This document shows positions 24,131 to 36,253 of a stretch of DNA of 64,000 nucleotides, in pieces. Where the stretch lies: positions 27,538,501-27,602,500 of the forward strand of contig CM065295.1 of NCBI GenBank assembly GCA_032871835.1, given 5' to 3'. The first letter of the stretch is position 1; every line of letters starts with the position of its first letter. A program made the translations under genes and the position numbers. A model generated the notes under the pieces. It was not told where the DNA came from and searched no databases. It saw nothing but the letters and a program-made list of their open reading frames with translations. Source of the DNA: Dipteronia dyeriana. Its lineage: Eukaryota > Streptophyta > Magnoliopsida > Sapindales > Sapindaceae.

Positions 24131-24410
24131 AAAAACTCAATTGGTAGAAGGTAAAGGTGATAAAAAATACTTCTCTATGATTTTACCAAACAACTTATCT
24201 TTAATCAGAATCATTTTTGATCCTAAAAACATGTAACAATCCAAAGTGGACCTTAAAGGAAGCAGAGTAGAGAAAAACTCAATTGGTAGAAGGTAAAGGT
24301 GATAAAAAAATACTTCTATACGATTTTACCAAACAACTTATCTTTAGTCGAATCATTTTGATCCTAAAAACATGTAACAATTCAAAGTGGACGTAAGCAG
24401 AGTAGAGAAA
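24131..24410. repeat. 142-bp tandem duplication upstream of hydrolase gene
   Basis: AAAAACTCAATTGGTAGAAG begins a unit at 24131 and again at 24273. Both copies continue through GATTTTACCAAACAACTTAT and CCTAAAAACATGTAACAA to AGCAGAGTAGAG. Small indels separate the copies. The second copy ends about 230 bp before the start codon. Confidence 0.9.
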
Positions 24411-24639
24411 TAGTTAGTTTTAGCCTTTTAGAGTGGGTGGCAGGTGGCAGGTGGCAGGTATATTCATTCAATACCACCAATATTAATATAAATCAAATCA
24501 AAAAACCGCCTATTCTTCACTCTCTCCTTGTCAACATTACACAACCCCCACAACCAACTCATCACGTTGCCCCTGTCAGTCTGTCACTTCATTCTTCAAT
24601 CTTGTTGCATTTCCATTGATTCCTCTTTTCTGCAGTTAA
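24411..24639 (+). promoter_or_regulatory. probable promoter and 5' UTR of the hydrolase gene
   Basis: Three perfect GGCAGGT heptamers lie at 24439-24459. A CT-rich stretch follows (CACTCTCTCC near 24517) up to the ATG at 24640. No certain TATA box or start site can be set from sequence alone. Confidence 0.4.
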
Positions 24640-27600
24640 ATGGCTAAACAACCAGATGAGCAGGTAATCTCCATCATTTCTTTTTTGCACTTTGTACTGA
24701 TATTTATGCTTGTTTTTCCTTGATTAATCTCCATAGTATTTTAGGTTGTTATTGAAGAAGAAATAGACCATGTGAGGATTATCACCTTGAATCAGCCTCG
24801 TCGATTGAATGTCATTTCACCAAACGTGGTATGTTTAACAAATTCAATCCTCGTTTAAATTTGCTCATTACTCATTAGTTCAACTTCGGGAGATATTTAT
24901 GGGTTTTCTTCCTAATTGTCCTTCACCGGGATCAGGTTTCTCTGCTAGCACAATACTTGGAGAAATGGGAAAAACATGCTGATGCCAAGCTTGTCATTAT
25001 CAAGGTCCGTTTAAGTGCTCTTAATCTCGGTAGATTCTATTATTGAATATTGATTGTCTGTTGCTCCTAGCTGCTGTGTCATTTAGTTCATTTAGACTTC
25101 ACATCTCCATTTATTGCTCAGTTTCTTTGAAGCTAATATTTGTTACTAATCTTTTGTGCAGGGAGCTGGCCGAGCTTTTTCTGCTGGTGGGGATTTGAAA
25201 GTGTTCTATGATGGCAGGACATCAAGTAAATGCGCATTCTGAAACGAAAACATAATCATAATAATAATTTAGGGTTTTCTTTTATATATTAAGCATAGTC
25301 ATTTATGTTTTTTTCTGGCAGAGGATTCCTGTCTTGAAGTCGTTTATACAATGTATTGGCTTTGCCATCACATTCATACCTATAAGAAAACCCAGGTACT
25401 CTTTTGTTGTGAACCTCCTAAACGCATAAGTTGTTTCTAGATTTTGCTTACTATGGTAACATTTTAATGAATTCTTGATGCTAACAGGTTGCTCTTGTTC
25501 ATGGTATATCAATGGGTGGAGGTGCATCTTTGATGGTGCCGATGAAGTTTTCAGTTGTCACGGAAAAAACTGTGGGTGTTTAATACTTGATTGTTTTTTG
25601 TCAAGAAACCTGTGCCTTGGCATTTTATTTGTGATGTTTAACTCATTCAATACTGAATTAGTGGTTACAAAATGTGTCAACTTAGGTTTTTTCCACACCG
25701 GAAGCAAGTATTGGATTTCATACTGATTGTGGTTTCTCATTCATGCATTCCCGTCTTCCTGGGCATTTAGGTAAGCATGCGGTAGATAAAGGACATTGGC
25801 ATATGTTGTCATTTTTCTTTTTCCATTTTTCGTTGACATAGATTGGTATGAAGAGTTGCAAATTTTTTTTTTTTCCTTTTGAAACTTTTTTCTGATGTAT
25901 ATTGCATATGGGTGAGCATATAGATAACAAAAAGAGCTTCTATGCTATGCCCATTTATGATATGATTAATAACTAACATCATGGGGTAATAATGCAGGGG
26001 AATTCTTGGCCTTAACAGGGGCAAGGCTAAATGGCAAGGAACTGGTCGCAGCTGGATTAGCAACTCATTTTGTCCCTTCTGAGGTGAGTTTGAACTCTTT
26101 CAGAATGTAATTCTCGTCTTTGACGTTGTAAGCCTTTCTGTATAGTATTCTCTCACAATTAGCACATTTTCTCACAATTAGCACTGTTTAGGCTTTCTCC
26201 TGTAAATTTTGTGTAGGACATGTTTTCCGGTTTAGAATCTTCAAAATTTGAATTACAGTGATGGATGCAAAATTAATGCTGAATAATATTAAATTAAGTT
26301 TGTTGCTTTTTGAGTGGTTAGTAACTTAGTATCCTCATTTGCCCCCTTATGATTAGTGTCTGTTTGATGGTTGAAATCATGTTGTGTCATTAAAGATTGG
26401 TTTCTGGTTGTTAAAACATTATTTACATGATAGATTTTTATATTAAACATGCATGAGTGCACTCCATCATCTTATGGCTGAACAATCTTATTGTAATGTG
26501 ATTAATGGTACAATAATAAAAAATTGTGCCGACTAACCAGCCAATGTTATTAAGGAGAAAATTATTTCGTCATCTGGAGTTTTTTTTAACGTAAGCTAGG
26601 TCTAGGTCTATGTTGTTGAAGATCTCTGATCTCAAATCCCAATTTTTTGTGATGCCCAATCTTAAAAAATGATAATGTAATAGACTCCTCCAAGTGCAGC
26701 ATTGCTTACTTAAATTAGGGGCATCTCTGCATTATCCTCATAAATTAAATTGCAAGATTGGTTTCTTCTTTCTTACCTCATCATTTGTCAGAAATTGCCT
26801 GAGGTAGAGAAGCGTCTGATAAGCTTAAACACTGGTGATGAGAATTTGGTCAAATCTGCAATTGAAGAGTTTTCAGAGGAAGTTCAGATTGATGGAGATA
26901 GTGTCTTAAACAAGTAATTGATCTGAACCGTCAAAAGCATGGATTCGTTCTCTCTATGCCTCTCTCTTATCCATTGCTTTTCTGGCTTCTCAGGCAGTCA
27001 ATAATTGATGAATGCTTTTCAAAGGATACCATGTCTGATATTATAAAATCATTTGTAAGTTCTTTATTTGTGTTTTTCAAATTTAGGTTTTCCATTGAAA
27101 AGGTTCATGATTATATGCATGTATCTTCACCCATTCATATAATTTACATGAATGATGCTTTGCTTTTCAGGAAGCCGAGGCAGGCAAAGAAGGAAATGGT
27201 TGGATAGGTCCGGTGCTTAAGGGTTTGAAGAGGTCATCTCCAACAGGATTGAAAATAACACTGCGATCGGTAATGAACCTTTATGATTAGTGATCCATTT
27301 TACATGCTACATGGAAGTTGGTGAGTACTTAAGTATAAGAAATGATGGATGTCAAATATCTTTTGATGAATATGATATAAACACAAGTTTGTAGAACCTT
27401 TTGAGCTGTTCACTTCATTCACATGCTCACCCTGAACAATATGCGACTGGGATTTTGGAAAGCCAGTTGCAACTGCCGTCGAAAAGCCCCTTGATTGTTG
27501 AGAGGCTCATGATATATCCATCCTTCACTTAAGAAATAGTTGGCCATTCTTTGTTAGATTTGAGTAGAAACCTTTTTCGTGGAGGTATGAATTGGTTGTA

Positions 27601-29356
27601 GATAGCTAATTTACGTTTTTAGTCGAGAAAAAAGGGGAAAATAACTATAGGTCATGTCTTACAGAAAAAGGATGTAGAGTATAAAAGACTTAAGAAAACT
27701 CGATGGAAAAAGGATCAAAATTATGATTTTATTACAAATTGGACCTGATTCAAATTCATATAAAATTTGGTTTAGTTTATAAGTGATATTAGCTAGTTTA
27801 GTTGATAAGGTCTTTTGTGGTTACTACTCGCACTAAGTTAGGAGGAGGGTAAGAAGAAAAAAAAGTTCTTTCCCCCTTTTTTTAGATTATGTCGGTTTCT
27901 AGGATCAAGGGGTTTCCTATTGTTTTTGTAATTGTTGGAATATCTTTTAACAGGTAACTACTCTTGATTCTGGTACTCATATTACTCGTTTAATAAGGAA
28001 TTGCTTAGTTAACCTAATAGTATTGTGAAACGAATTGAAGCCTGATGAGGAATGTTTAAGTGAACTAGTAATCTATGTGAGTGTTGATGTAATATCAAAA
28101 ACTGAATTATATAATAAAAATACAACAGCGATTCATATAATGTAAAGTTTTACTTGAAGATGGTATTGCCAGGATATATGTTTATTTTGATGTCTTCTGC
28201 CCTATCAGACTGAAATAGAGAATCAGAAAATTTGTCTTGGTTCAGCAAAGCATTTTTTCTTCATAGTCATGCTTGCATCCTGAATCAATTAAAGATGTCA
28301 CTGACAGCTAAAATCCTTAGTAATTAGTCATGGTGCCGAAACTGAGATCCTGGTTCAGGAAGGCGCAAATGAAACAGCTAAATATTGTTGTATTCCATCA
28401 ATTTTGAATTAGGGAAAAAAGGAGAAGTATAGGCTCAGAATCTTTTTCTGCTTTTATTTGCAATCTAAAGGTTCTTCGTAGAATCTTGATTCTTGATGTT
28501 AATTGATGGTTTAATAATTTTTTTCATGGTTGAATTGGCCTTCACAATGTTTTAAGGAAAGATCTATTGCGAAAGACAACTACACCACAACTCTGAATCG
28601 TGAATATTGAATTTGATAATAGATTGGTGCTTTTTTACTGCCCCATTAGCCTTCTTTTTGTCCTAGCATCTTTTGGATTCAAGCACCTGTTGCCACTAAC
28701 CTTTTCGAATGTCTACAGGTGCGTGAAGGCAGGAAGCAAACGCTGGCTGAATGCCTAAAGAAGGAATTTAGACTGACAATAAACATACTACGAAGCGCAA
28801 TATCTACAGATGTCTATGAGGTAGTTTTGATAGCAAATTAGTAACAAAACTATCGCTCTAGAGAAACTCATTCAAAATAACTCCACAATTCCTGAAATGA
28901 TTCTTTTCGTTCTAACAGGGTATTAGAGCTCTCACCATTGACAAGGATAATGCTCCAAAGGTACACTTTTCGTTCTCTCTCTGTACCCAGAATTGAATAC
29001 CGTGTCAAGTAAATGAAATGGCTTTGGCCTCTCTCCTCTCTCCTCTCTCCTCTCTCCTCTCTCCTCTCTCTCGCTCCTGAAATGTGAAACTTGTTACAGT
29101 GGGACCCACCAACACATGACAAAGTAAAAGATGAGAAGGTAGACTTGGTTTTTCAGCCATTTAAGGAGGAACTAGAGCTCCCAAATCCGGAGAAGGATGA
29201 ATGCAGGTTGGTGTGGCAGTGGTTCAAGAGTTTCATCAACTCTCAGGATATATTTTTATCACTTAAATCTAATATAATTTATTTATTTAAATTTTCCTAA
29301 TTACATACAGGTGGGATGGAAAATATGAGAAATCAGCTTATGCAACTTTCAAGTGA
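24640..29356 (+). CDS. 3-hydroxyisobutyryl-CoA hydrolase-like protein (crotonase family)
   Basis: Fifteen exons, all GT-AG, give a 382-residue protein: 24640-24663, 24745-24828, 24936-25004, 25162-25225, 25322-25395, 25488-25571, 25686-25770, 25998-26083, 26792-26913, 26994-27054, 27171-27269, 28719-28820, 28919-28960, 29100-29206, 29311-29356. Phases agree at every junction and no stop interrupts. Crotonase motifs: GAGRAFSAGGDLK at residues 60-72, GISMGGGAS at 111-119 (oxyanion hole), PEASIGFHTDCG at 138-149 with Glu139 and Asp147, the acid pair used by this hydrolase family. It would release 3-hydroxyisobutyrate from its CoA ester in valine breakdown. The C-terminus (SAYATFK) is not a peroxisomal PTS1, unlike Arabidopsis CHY1, and no N-terminal targeting peptide is evident. 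It looks closest to the plant HIBYL-CoA hydrolase-like 5 type (At1g06550), from memory. Confidence 0.92.
29029..29072 (+). repeat. (TCTCTCC)n minisatellite in intron 13
   Basis: About six heptamer copies lie in the intron between exons 13 and 14. They form a pyrimidine tract close to the 3' splice site at 29099. Confidence 0.9.
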
Positions 29357-30239
29357 TTAGATGAAGCAACATAAAATAGAATTTTATTAATCAGACGCTC
29401 TCGTTCCTTGAGTTACTATATGGGTTGGTTCTAGCCTTCTAGGTGCTTGTCTGCTACTGCTTGCTGTCATGCATTTTTGTGATCCCATATGTGTTTCTCT
29501 GTACGGTTAGTCCATTTAATAATGTTAGACATTCCACACAGATGGGAACACATTAATAATAATTGACTGAGTTATTTTAGAATTTTGATCCTCTCAAACT
29601 CATCTTTTTAAAAGTTTATAATTAGTTTACTAATAAAGCAATAAAAGAAGAAGAAATAAGTTCGGTTGTCATTCACTAGAACTTTTGGATGATTAAAAAA
29701 AAAAAACTGTTTTATGTTTGTTGGAATCCCGTTTACTGGTCACGTAGTAGAAGCAGATAAAAAAATAATACAGGTCGTAAACGATCTTTAACTAGTGAAC
29801 TTGAGATCGTGATTTTTCGGAACTAATACATATAAATTATTACAATAATAAATAAATATGTAAACACAAGAAATTATAATCAATATAATCAGAAGATATT
29901 AGTAAAACCAAACTAATGTTTGGAGGTTCATTCACCTTTCAATATGTTCCTGATCTGTACTATTAATTATTCTAGTTATTTTCGGGACTGATAATTGTTT
30001 ATGGACGCGTCACGTATTCAGGAACTTAAGAGGATATTAAAGAGAGAATAAGAAGAATTTTTTTCCTATTTGTTTACTGAGCAACACTTGCATAAAAAGT
30101 GTGTATGAAAAATATGCACTCGTACACGTATCTTTCTTCTTTTTAATTCACGCACAACACTTGCACATGAAACATTTGACCCAGCAAAACACTGCATTGA
30201 TACCCATACACATGCACTTGCAAAAATATATTTTTTATG
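29357..30239. other. 3' UTR of the hydrolase gene and noncoding sequence
   Basis: The 3' UTR begins at 29357 and its end is not marked by one clear signal. The rest is AT-rich with no protein-like frame. Confidence 0.5.
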
Positions 30240-30502
30240 CGTCTCACGCACGAGAAAAACTTGGATGCATCTGATGCACCCCGTAGAATCTGATGTCGGT
30301 GCATCGGATGCAATCATCGATTGACATGTGTTAGAAGTTCTGCTTAAAATAAATATAAAATTTAATTTTTTGACTTCGCTCTTTTACACGCCTGTTGCTG
30401 TTTCTTTCTGATGAAGACTTTATCGCTCCATTTTTTCTATGTCACCGAACCATCATCTCCAAGTTAATCCCACATAAAAATCTTTGATTCCTACAATTAT
30501 AT

Positions 30503-31380
30503 TGTCATATGTGAATTTTTTTTATACGTACACGTCGTTAACAAAGAGAACAAATTGTTAGACGGACATCCGAATAAGCATTTAAAAAATATCCTACAAA
30601 GATATCACTGAAGAGGAAAAAACCCGAGTAAGCAGATGAACAAAACCTACAGGGTCAATCAACGTTATATACTACTCGGGGTCAGTCAATGACACTCGGG
30701 ACTGGCATTTCTACTCGGGTCAAATAACGTTACTCGGGACCGCGGATATTGTCTTTATTCGGGACAAACATAAAGAAAACTGAATAAAAGCCCAACGCAT
30801 AGCCCACGTGGACCAAGTCATTAAGATACACACAGATATCCATATAAAAAAGGAATCTCAATAAAAACAGAATACTAAACAGGAAAAGTTCTCAATCAGG
30901 CATCAACTTTATTTCTTCAAAAAAACTGCTCTTATAAGGAAATAAGTCTTAATTGGATTACATTACTAGAGTCCCATTCGATCTCATTACAAGACTCCGA
31001 AAAAGGAAAGAAGACAATAAGCTTGAAGCAAGTAAATAATTGTAATTAATTACAAAGACCTTCTATTACTTGTACAAAGGAGATTAGGGTTCTATAAACA
31101 TATAAATAGACCCGTAATCTGAAAAAAAGAAAAAAAGACATTCATAGAAAAATACAGAGAGAAGAAAGAGAGATCGAGAGCTTGTAACATTATAATTTCA
31201 TAGTGGATTTTGGCTTGGTTGATCATTTAGCCACCCGTACACGTTTCTCCGGATATCAGAGTTTTACCACGTAAAAAACTCGCGTTTGTTTATTTTTCTC
31301 ATTCTCTTTCTCTTTGAAATCATAGCCGAAATTCAATCCTTGTTGGCTTTTCTGATACAATCCAGAAACCGACGTCAACA
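30503..31380 (+). repeat. solo LTR of the element-2 Tat family (878 bp)
   Basis: It begins TGTCATATGTGAATTTTTTT and ends CCGACGTCAACA, matching the LTRs at 11080 and 21902 throughout, including the ACTCGGG words and CTCTTTCTCTTT near the end. Flanks are TATAT (30498-30502) and AATAT (31381-31385), four of five bases alike. No internal sequence is present, so it probably arose by recombination between two LTRs. Confidence 0.88.
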
Positions 31381-31878
31381 AATATCATGGATTAAAATAA
31401 AATAGATAAATAGTTTAATTATTTATTTCAAACACCAAAAATTTTAAAAAGAAAAAAAAAAATCAAAGATGATTTTGTTCATTGATTTATTTTCGTGCTC
31501 ACACCTTCTAATGAAGAATAAAAGTTGGAATACGCACAAGCTTCTGTAAATATCTACGTTAGCTTTAGCCCAACCAGTCCTGGATTCCTCTCATCGATCT
31601 TTCGATTCTCCTCAATGTAACCTCATCGATGCTGCCCGTGGCCGCGCTCAACTACACCTCCTAGATTTTGGTCGGAAACATTTTCAACTTTTTTCTGTAC
31701 AAGTATCGGAATAAATTGTGGCACGACTTTCATGGTGATTCTGCTTTATGTTTCTCTGAGCAGGGAAAGGTCTTTTAAAGGAAAGAAACATGTAAAAACG
31801 AGAAGTCAAAAGTTAAATTTTAAACGGTTCTTAACACGTGTCAATCGATGATTGCATCTAATACAGCATCAGATTCCA

Positions 31879-31903
31879 CTTGGGTGCATCGGATGCACCC
31901 AAG
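31879..31903. repeat. 25-bp palindrome
   Basis: CTTGGGTGCATC, one central G, then GATGCACCCAAG: twelve-base arms that pair perfectly. It lies within the right arm of the fold-back element. Confidence 0.95.
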
Positions 31904-31920
31904 TTTTTCTCTTCACGCAC

Positions 31921-32260
31921 ATATGCCAAAATCATTTATTTTGAACTGAATGATGCGTTGATATATGGGTATGTTTGCTTTTTGATCCGTTTTTTTTTAT
32001 AAATAAAATAAAAACGATATCCACTTTTTTTGATTCGTTTTTAAAATATAATATATATCACACATATACATCACTTTTAAAAACATGATTAAATATTTAT
32101 TTAATTTTTAAAAACTTTCAAATAAAAAATATCTCATATCTTTTATTGAAAAATAATTAAAAAATAATAATTTTAAATTTAAATATTTTAAATTCAATTT
32201 CAAATATTAAATAAAATAAAATAATCATATTATCATATTTTATCAAATATTAACTAACAC
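31921..32260. other. AT-rich noncoding sequence
   Basis: Long A- and T-rich tracts with no coding potential and no definable repeat ends. It may belong to one of the neighbouring elements. Confidence 0.5.
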
Positions 32261-33411
32261 CCTCCATTTAGTGATTAATAACATAATTACATAATATTAA
32301 TATTTAATTTATTTAATTATCATTATTCATTAATTAAATAATATCATTATTTAATTAATTTCCGAATAAATACGTGTCACTTTCGTAACAAAATTAATTG
32401 GACAATCCAATTAATTAACATTGATTCTTGTTACCTAAATTGATTGGGCTAGTAAGGGGACCTAATAGACCCACAGTATTTTGAGCTCCAATAATCCTCG
32501 GAATCATTAATTAAACTCTTTAATTAATATTCTTTGATTATTAACTCCGGTGTTATTCCACTAAAAACCCCTCAACTGCAGACGCTTTTACACGGACCGA
32601 TAAAATTCGGTATCCATCGATATAACTATTACATATGGTGTGATCCTCTACAGTAGTTCATAATTAGAGCTGGATCATAATGTCTGTTATACCCCTCTAA
32701 TTATATATATATCCTTTAAGTACCGTTGATTCTCTAATAGACAATAAATCATATTTCCTTACGGAATCAGGAGAGCGCTCATATTGTCCAAGCTCCGAAT
32801 CAACCCTTAAGGGAAAGGAGTAGATTCCACTATTGTGTACAAACCTTTCCAGCCACAAGCCAAACCGCAATCCCAACATATGGAGTATATTGATCAGGAA
32901 CTGCATCCGACCTCACTTATGGTATATCAAAGACCACGATCTAACCTGAAGGAGTCGATAAGACACTCATGATTAAGATCACCCACATATATCCATCATT
33001 AGTTGATATATATGAATCTCATCGGTAAATGGATCTTGGTGAGAGATTCATATAGATTATGGCTCAGTCCTATATTATCACATCATTCAAGGTGTCTCTA
33101 TTCTCGTATCTCATATGAATGATTCATGGTAGAATCACCGTACATTATGGAATGGACCGCAACTATAGATTAACCGCAAATAAAGTACCCAGCTTTATTT
33201 GCTATCTATGGACTATTTAGATTGCACGTCTCTTATTGTATCCATCTGTATATGATACTCATATACACAGTTCGAGATTATATCTGGCAATCTAGGATGT
33301 TAATATACACAAGTTATAAAATAAACAACACAACAAGAATGAATTGAACTTTTCTTTTATTTATTTCACAAATCCATTTACAAATTAAATTTTAGAGCAT
33401 AAACCCCAACA
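32261..33411 (-). repeat. LTR-like noncoding repeat
   Basis: Read on minus, it starts TGTTGGGGTTTATGCTCTAA at 33411, the typical start of a plant LTR. It has no protein-like frame. At the far end, minus-strand AAATGGAGGGTGTTAG near 32260 looks like a polypurine tract followed by TG. It may be a solo LTR or a small non-autonomous LTR element. The other boundary and a target duplication were not found. Confidence 0.4.
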
Positions 33412-33663
33412 ACATCTACTTGGAGAAACTCAAATTTAGGCTTTTCTAAGAAGATTTTTTTGAGTTTTTTTTAATAATACTAAAATGTCTAATATAATTC
33501 TATCATTTAAAATTGTTTTTGAATATTTTGGTAATCCTATCATTTAAAAAAACTTTTTCTAGTTGACAATCAAACGACTAAACACTTCCCATTAAAAACT
33601 CTAATTGTAAAAAGTCTACTTTAAAATTTCTACTTAAAGAAGCTCTTTTAAACGGACTACACC
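33412..33663. other. noncoding sequence
   Basis: AT-rich; nothing recognised apart from repeated AAAAACT words. Confidence 0.5.
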
Positions 33664-33900
33664 TTAATTACGCTAACATCCACTAGAAATTGCCGAGTAA
33701 TGTCTAAGTCAACGATCCAGAGGTAAAATCGTCCTTCAAACATCAACAAATAATTAAAACAAAAGAGAATTATGAAATTGCCCCAAACATTTTCATAATT
33801 ATGAATCTACCAACATAAAATTATAAAATTGGGCCTTAATTATAAAACCGATCTAAATGTGCATGTATGTTAAATTGCATTTTTTTGAAAATTAATCCCT
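33664..33900 (+). repeat. tandem repeat unit A (about 235 bp)
   Basis: This unit (TTAATTACGCTAACATCC ... AATTAATCCCT) is followed directly by a second copy starting CAATTACATAAACATCCC at 33901. Copy B is split into 33901-33936, 39831-39885 and 41443-41560 by two transposon insertions. Shared words include CATCAACAAATAATTA, AAAACAAAAGAGAATT and CCCCAAACATTTTCATAATT. Confidence 0.75.
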
Positions 33901-34184
33901 CAATTACATAAACATCCCTTGGAAACTGTTGACTAAGGGGTCGTTTGTTTTTTCCACTTAATACTTAACGAGTCTGAATTGAACTCATTAAGTTGTTTTG
34001 TTTTTTTTTTAAGTGGTCAAACAATTTAAAAATATCAAAAAACAACTTAAAAAATAAAGTAAGAAATCCTGATTTTAAACTTAATTCCAAATCACTAGAT
34101 TACAATTAAAATATTATCTTCCAAGTATATCCTCCCAAATAGATATATTTTCAAATTTATCCTAATTTGATTTGGCGTAGAGAT

Positions 34185-34434
34185 TATAAGCTAATCTGGA
34201 GAAAGAATAATTATATTGTCGTTAATTGTGTAAGTGTACAAGATACAAATAAATAAGAAAAATAAAGAATTTATTCTAGGAAACTTACAATCTGTACAAA
34301 ACTACTAAAGACAATTAAATCAATCACCCTAACTATTTTCCTTGATTCTAGCTTAGACACAATCTTCTCCTTGATTCTAACTTTGGCTCAATCTTCTCTA
34401 TTTACACTCCTTAATTATCGAATATCTTCCAACA
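34185..34434 (-). repeat. copia 1 3' LTR (250 bp)
   Basis: On minus it starts TGTTGGAAGATATTCG and ends AGCTTATA. It is the partner of 39045-39294. It ends in TA rather than the usual CA. Confidence 0.93.
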
Positions 34435-34443
34435 CTCCCCCTC
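34435..34443 (-). other. polypurine tract of copia 1
   Basis: GAGGGGGAG on minus, immediately before the TGTTGG of the 3' LTR. The stop codon of the RNase H frame (34442-34444) overlaps it. Confidence 0.85.
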
Positions 34444-36039
34444 AAGTTGGCTTGTAGATGTCTTCCATGTCTAGCTTGCTGACTAGAAATTCAAATTGCT
34501 TTTTGTATAGTCCTTTGGTGAGTATGTCAGCCGTCTGTTGAGTAGTTGGTACACAGTGAATGTAGATTATGCCATTCTCAATTTTCTCTTTGATGAAATC
34601 CTTATCAACTTTGACATGCTTTATTCTATCGTGTAGAACTGGATTATGAGCAATCGAAATGGCAACCTTGTCGTCATAGTAAATCTTCATAGGTAGAGAA
34701 ACCGAAATCTTCAAGTCTTCCATTAACATCCTTATCCACATTGCCTCACAAATTCCATGTGCAAGAGATCTAAACTTTGCCTCAGCACTACTTCGGGCTA
34801 CAACACTCTGTTTTTTACTTCGCCATGTAACAAGGTTTCCTCCAACAAAGGTGCAATAGCTTGAGGTTGAATGTTTGTCAATAGTACTGCCTGCCCAATC
34901 AACATCGGTATAGACTTCAATTTGTAGACTGTCACGTTTTCTTAACATCAGACCCCTTCCAGGGGTTCTTTTTAGGTACCTTAATATTCTGTAGGCAGCA
35001 TCAAAGTGGTTATGTTCTGGTGAGTGCATGAACTGGCTCACCATGCTCACAACAAAGGCTATATCAGGACGAGTATATGATAAGTAGATTAATCTCCCTA
35101 CCAGTAGCTGAAATTTTTCCCACTCAATTACATCTTCAGGTTTAGCAGGATTAAGCTTCAGATTAGCTTCAATTGGAGTCTCAGCTGTTTTGCACCCTAG
35201 GAGTCTTGTCTCTTCCAGTAGGTCAAAGATGTGTTTCCTTTGGTTCATAAAGATGCCTTCTCTAGATCTTGCAAATTCCATGTCAATAAAATACTTCAAT
35301 GTTCCCAGGTCTTTGATCTCAAAGTCTTCTACCCTTTTTTTCTTCAAACTTGCCAGTTCTTCAAGATCATCACCTGTTAGGATTATGCCATCCACATAGA
35401 CAATTAAGGTTGCAATTTTACTTTTCTTAGAATGTTTATTAAACATAGTATGATCAGTTTGGCTCTGATGGTAACCATAACTCTTCACGGCCTTTCCAAA
35501 GCGTTCAAACCACACTCTTGGAGATTGTTTAAGGCCATATAGAGACTTCTTAAGCTTGCAGACCTTATCTTGACCAAACAACTCCTCAAATCCTGGTGGC
35601 AAATTCATGAACACTTCTTCTTCTAAATCTCCATTGAGAAAGACGTTATTGACATCTAACTGGTGCAAGGCCACATGAAATTAGTTGCTAGAGACAACAG
35701 TACACTGATGTAATTTATCTTGGCAACCAGAGCAAAGGTTTCTTTGTAGTTGACTCCATATTTTTAAGTAAATCCATTGGCCACAAGCCTTGCTTTGTAT
35801 CTCTCTATACTACCATCTGCCTTACATTTTACTGTAAACACCCACTTGCAACCAACTGTTTTTTGATCTATAGGCAAGTCAATAATCTCCCATGTCCCGC
35901 TTTTTCTCAAAGCATTAATCTCTTCCATCACTGCTGATTTCCAATCGGGATCAAAAAGTGCTTCATGGATGTTTCTTAGAACAAACAAGTTAGAGATTTT
36001 TGATATAAAGGCACTATGTTTTTTTTTAGACTTTACCAT
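34442..36039 (-). pseudogene. copia 1 reverse transcriptase and RNase H
   Basis: RT starts at about 36039, with WKSAVMEEINALRKSGTWE and KWVFTVKCKADGSIERYKA. A stop and frame change near 35680-35765 separate it from the 410-residue block 35674-34442. That block has LDVNNVFLNGDLEEEVFM, KLKKSLYGLKQSPRVWF and, in place of the catalytic YVDD, YVDG (about 35390-35401), so the active site has lost an Asp. RNase H follows with VYTDVDWAGSTIDKHSTSSY, ARSSAEAKFRSLAHGICE and the closing HVKVDKDFIKEKI and QTADILTKGL motifs. It copied element RNA into DNA before decay. Confidence 0.93.
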
Positions 36040-36253
36040 ATGATAGGTATTTGGAAATGGGACGATTCGTGCAAGAGCGTGTTCCTTTCCTAATTTCTAT
36101 GGGAATATCAAGGTCAAGGTCTTGGTCTTTTTGTACAGGTAACTCATTAGGAATAGAAATGACATTAGGTAAAGAGTAATCTAGAGTACCTGTAGAATTT
36201 ATAGGTTCATTACCTGGGGCATCATATTGAACTTGTGCCGAAGGGACAGTTAA

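Larger units (their letters stand above)
30240..31920. mobile_element. fold-back / long-TIR element split by a solo LTR
   Basis: The left arm (about 30240-30390) reads CACGAGAAAAACTTGG..., GCAATCATCGATTGACATGT and TTTTTTGACTTC. The right arm (31789-31920), reverse complemented, reads GAGAAAAACTTGG..., GCAATCATCGATTGACACGT and ACTTTTGACTTC. The arms are therefore inverted repeats of about 130-150 bp. Removing the solo LTR at 30503-31380 leaves an element of about 0.8 kb. No transposase is present. The outer ends and target duplication are not certain. Confidence 0.7.
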
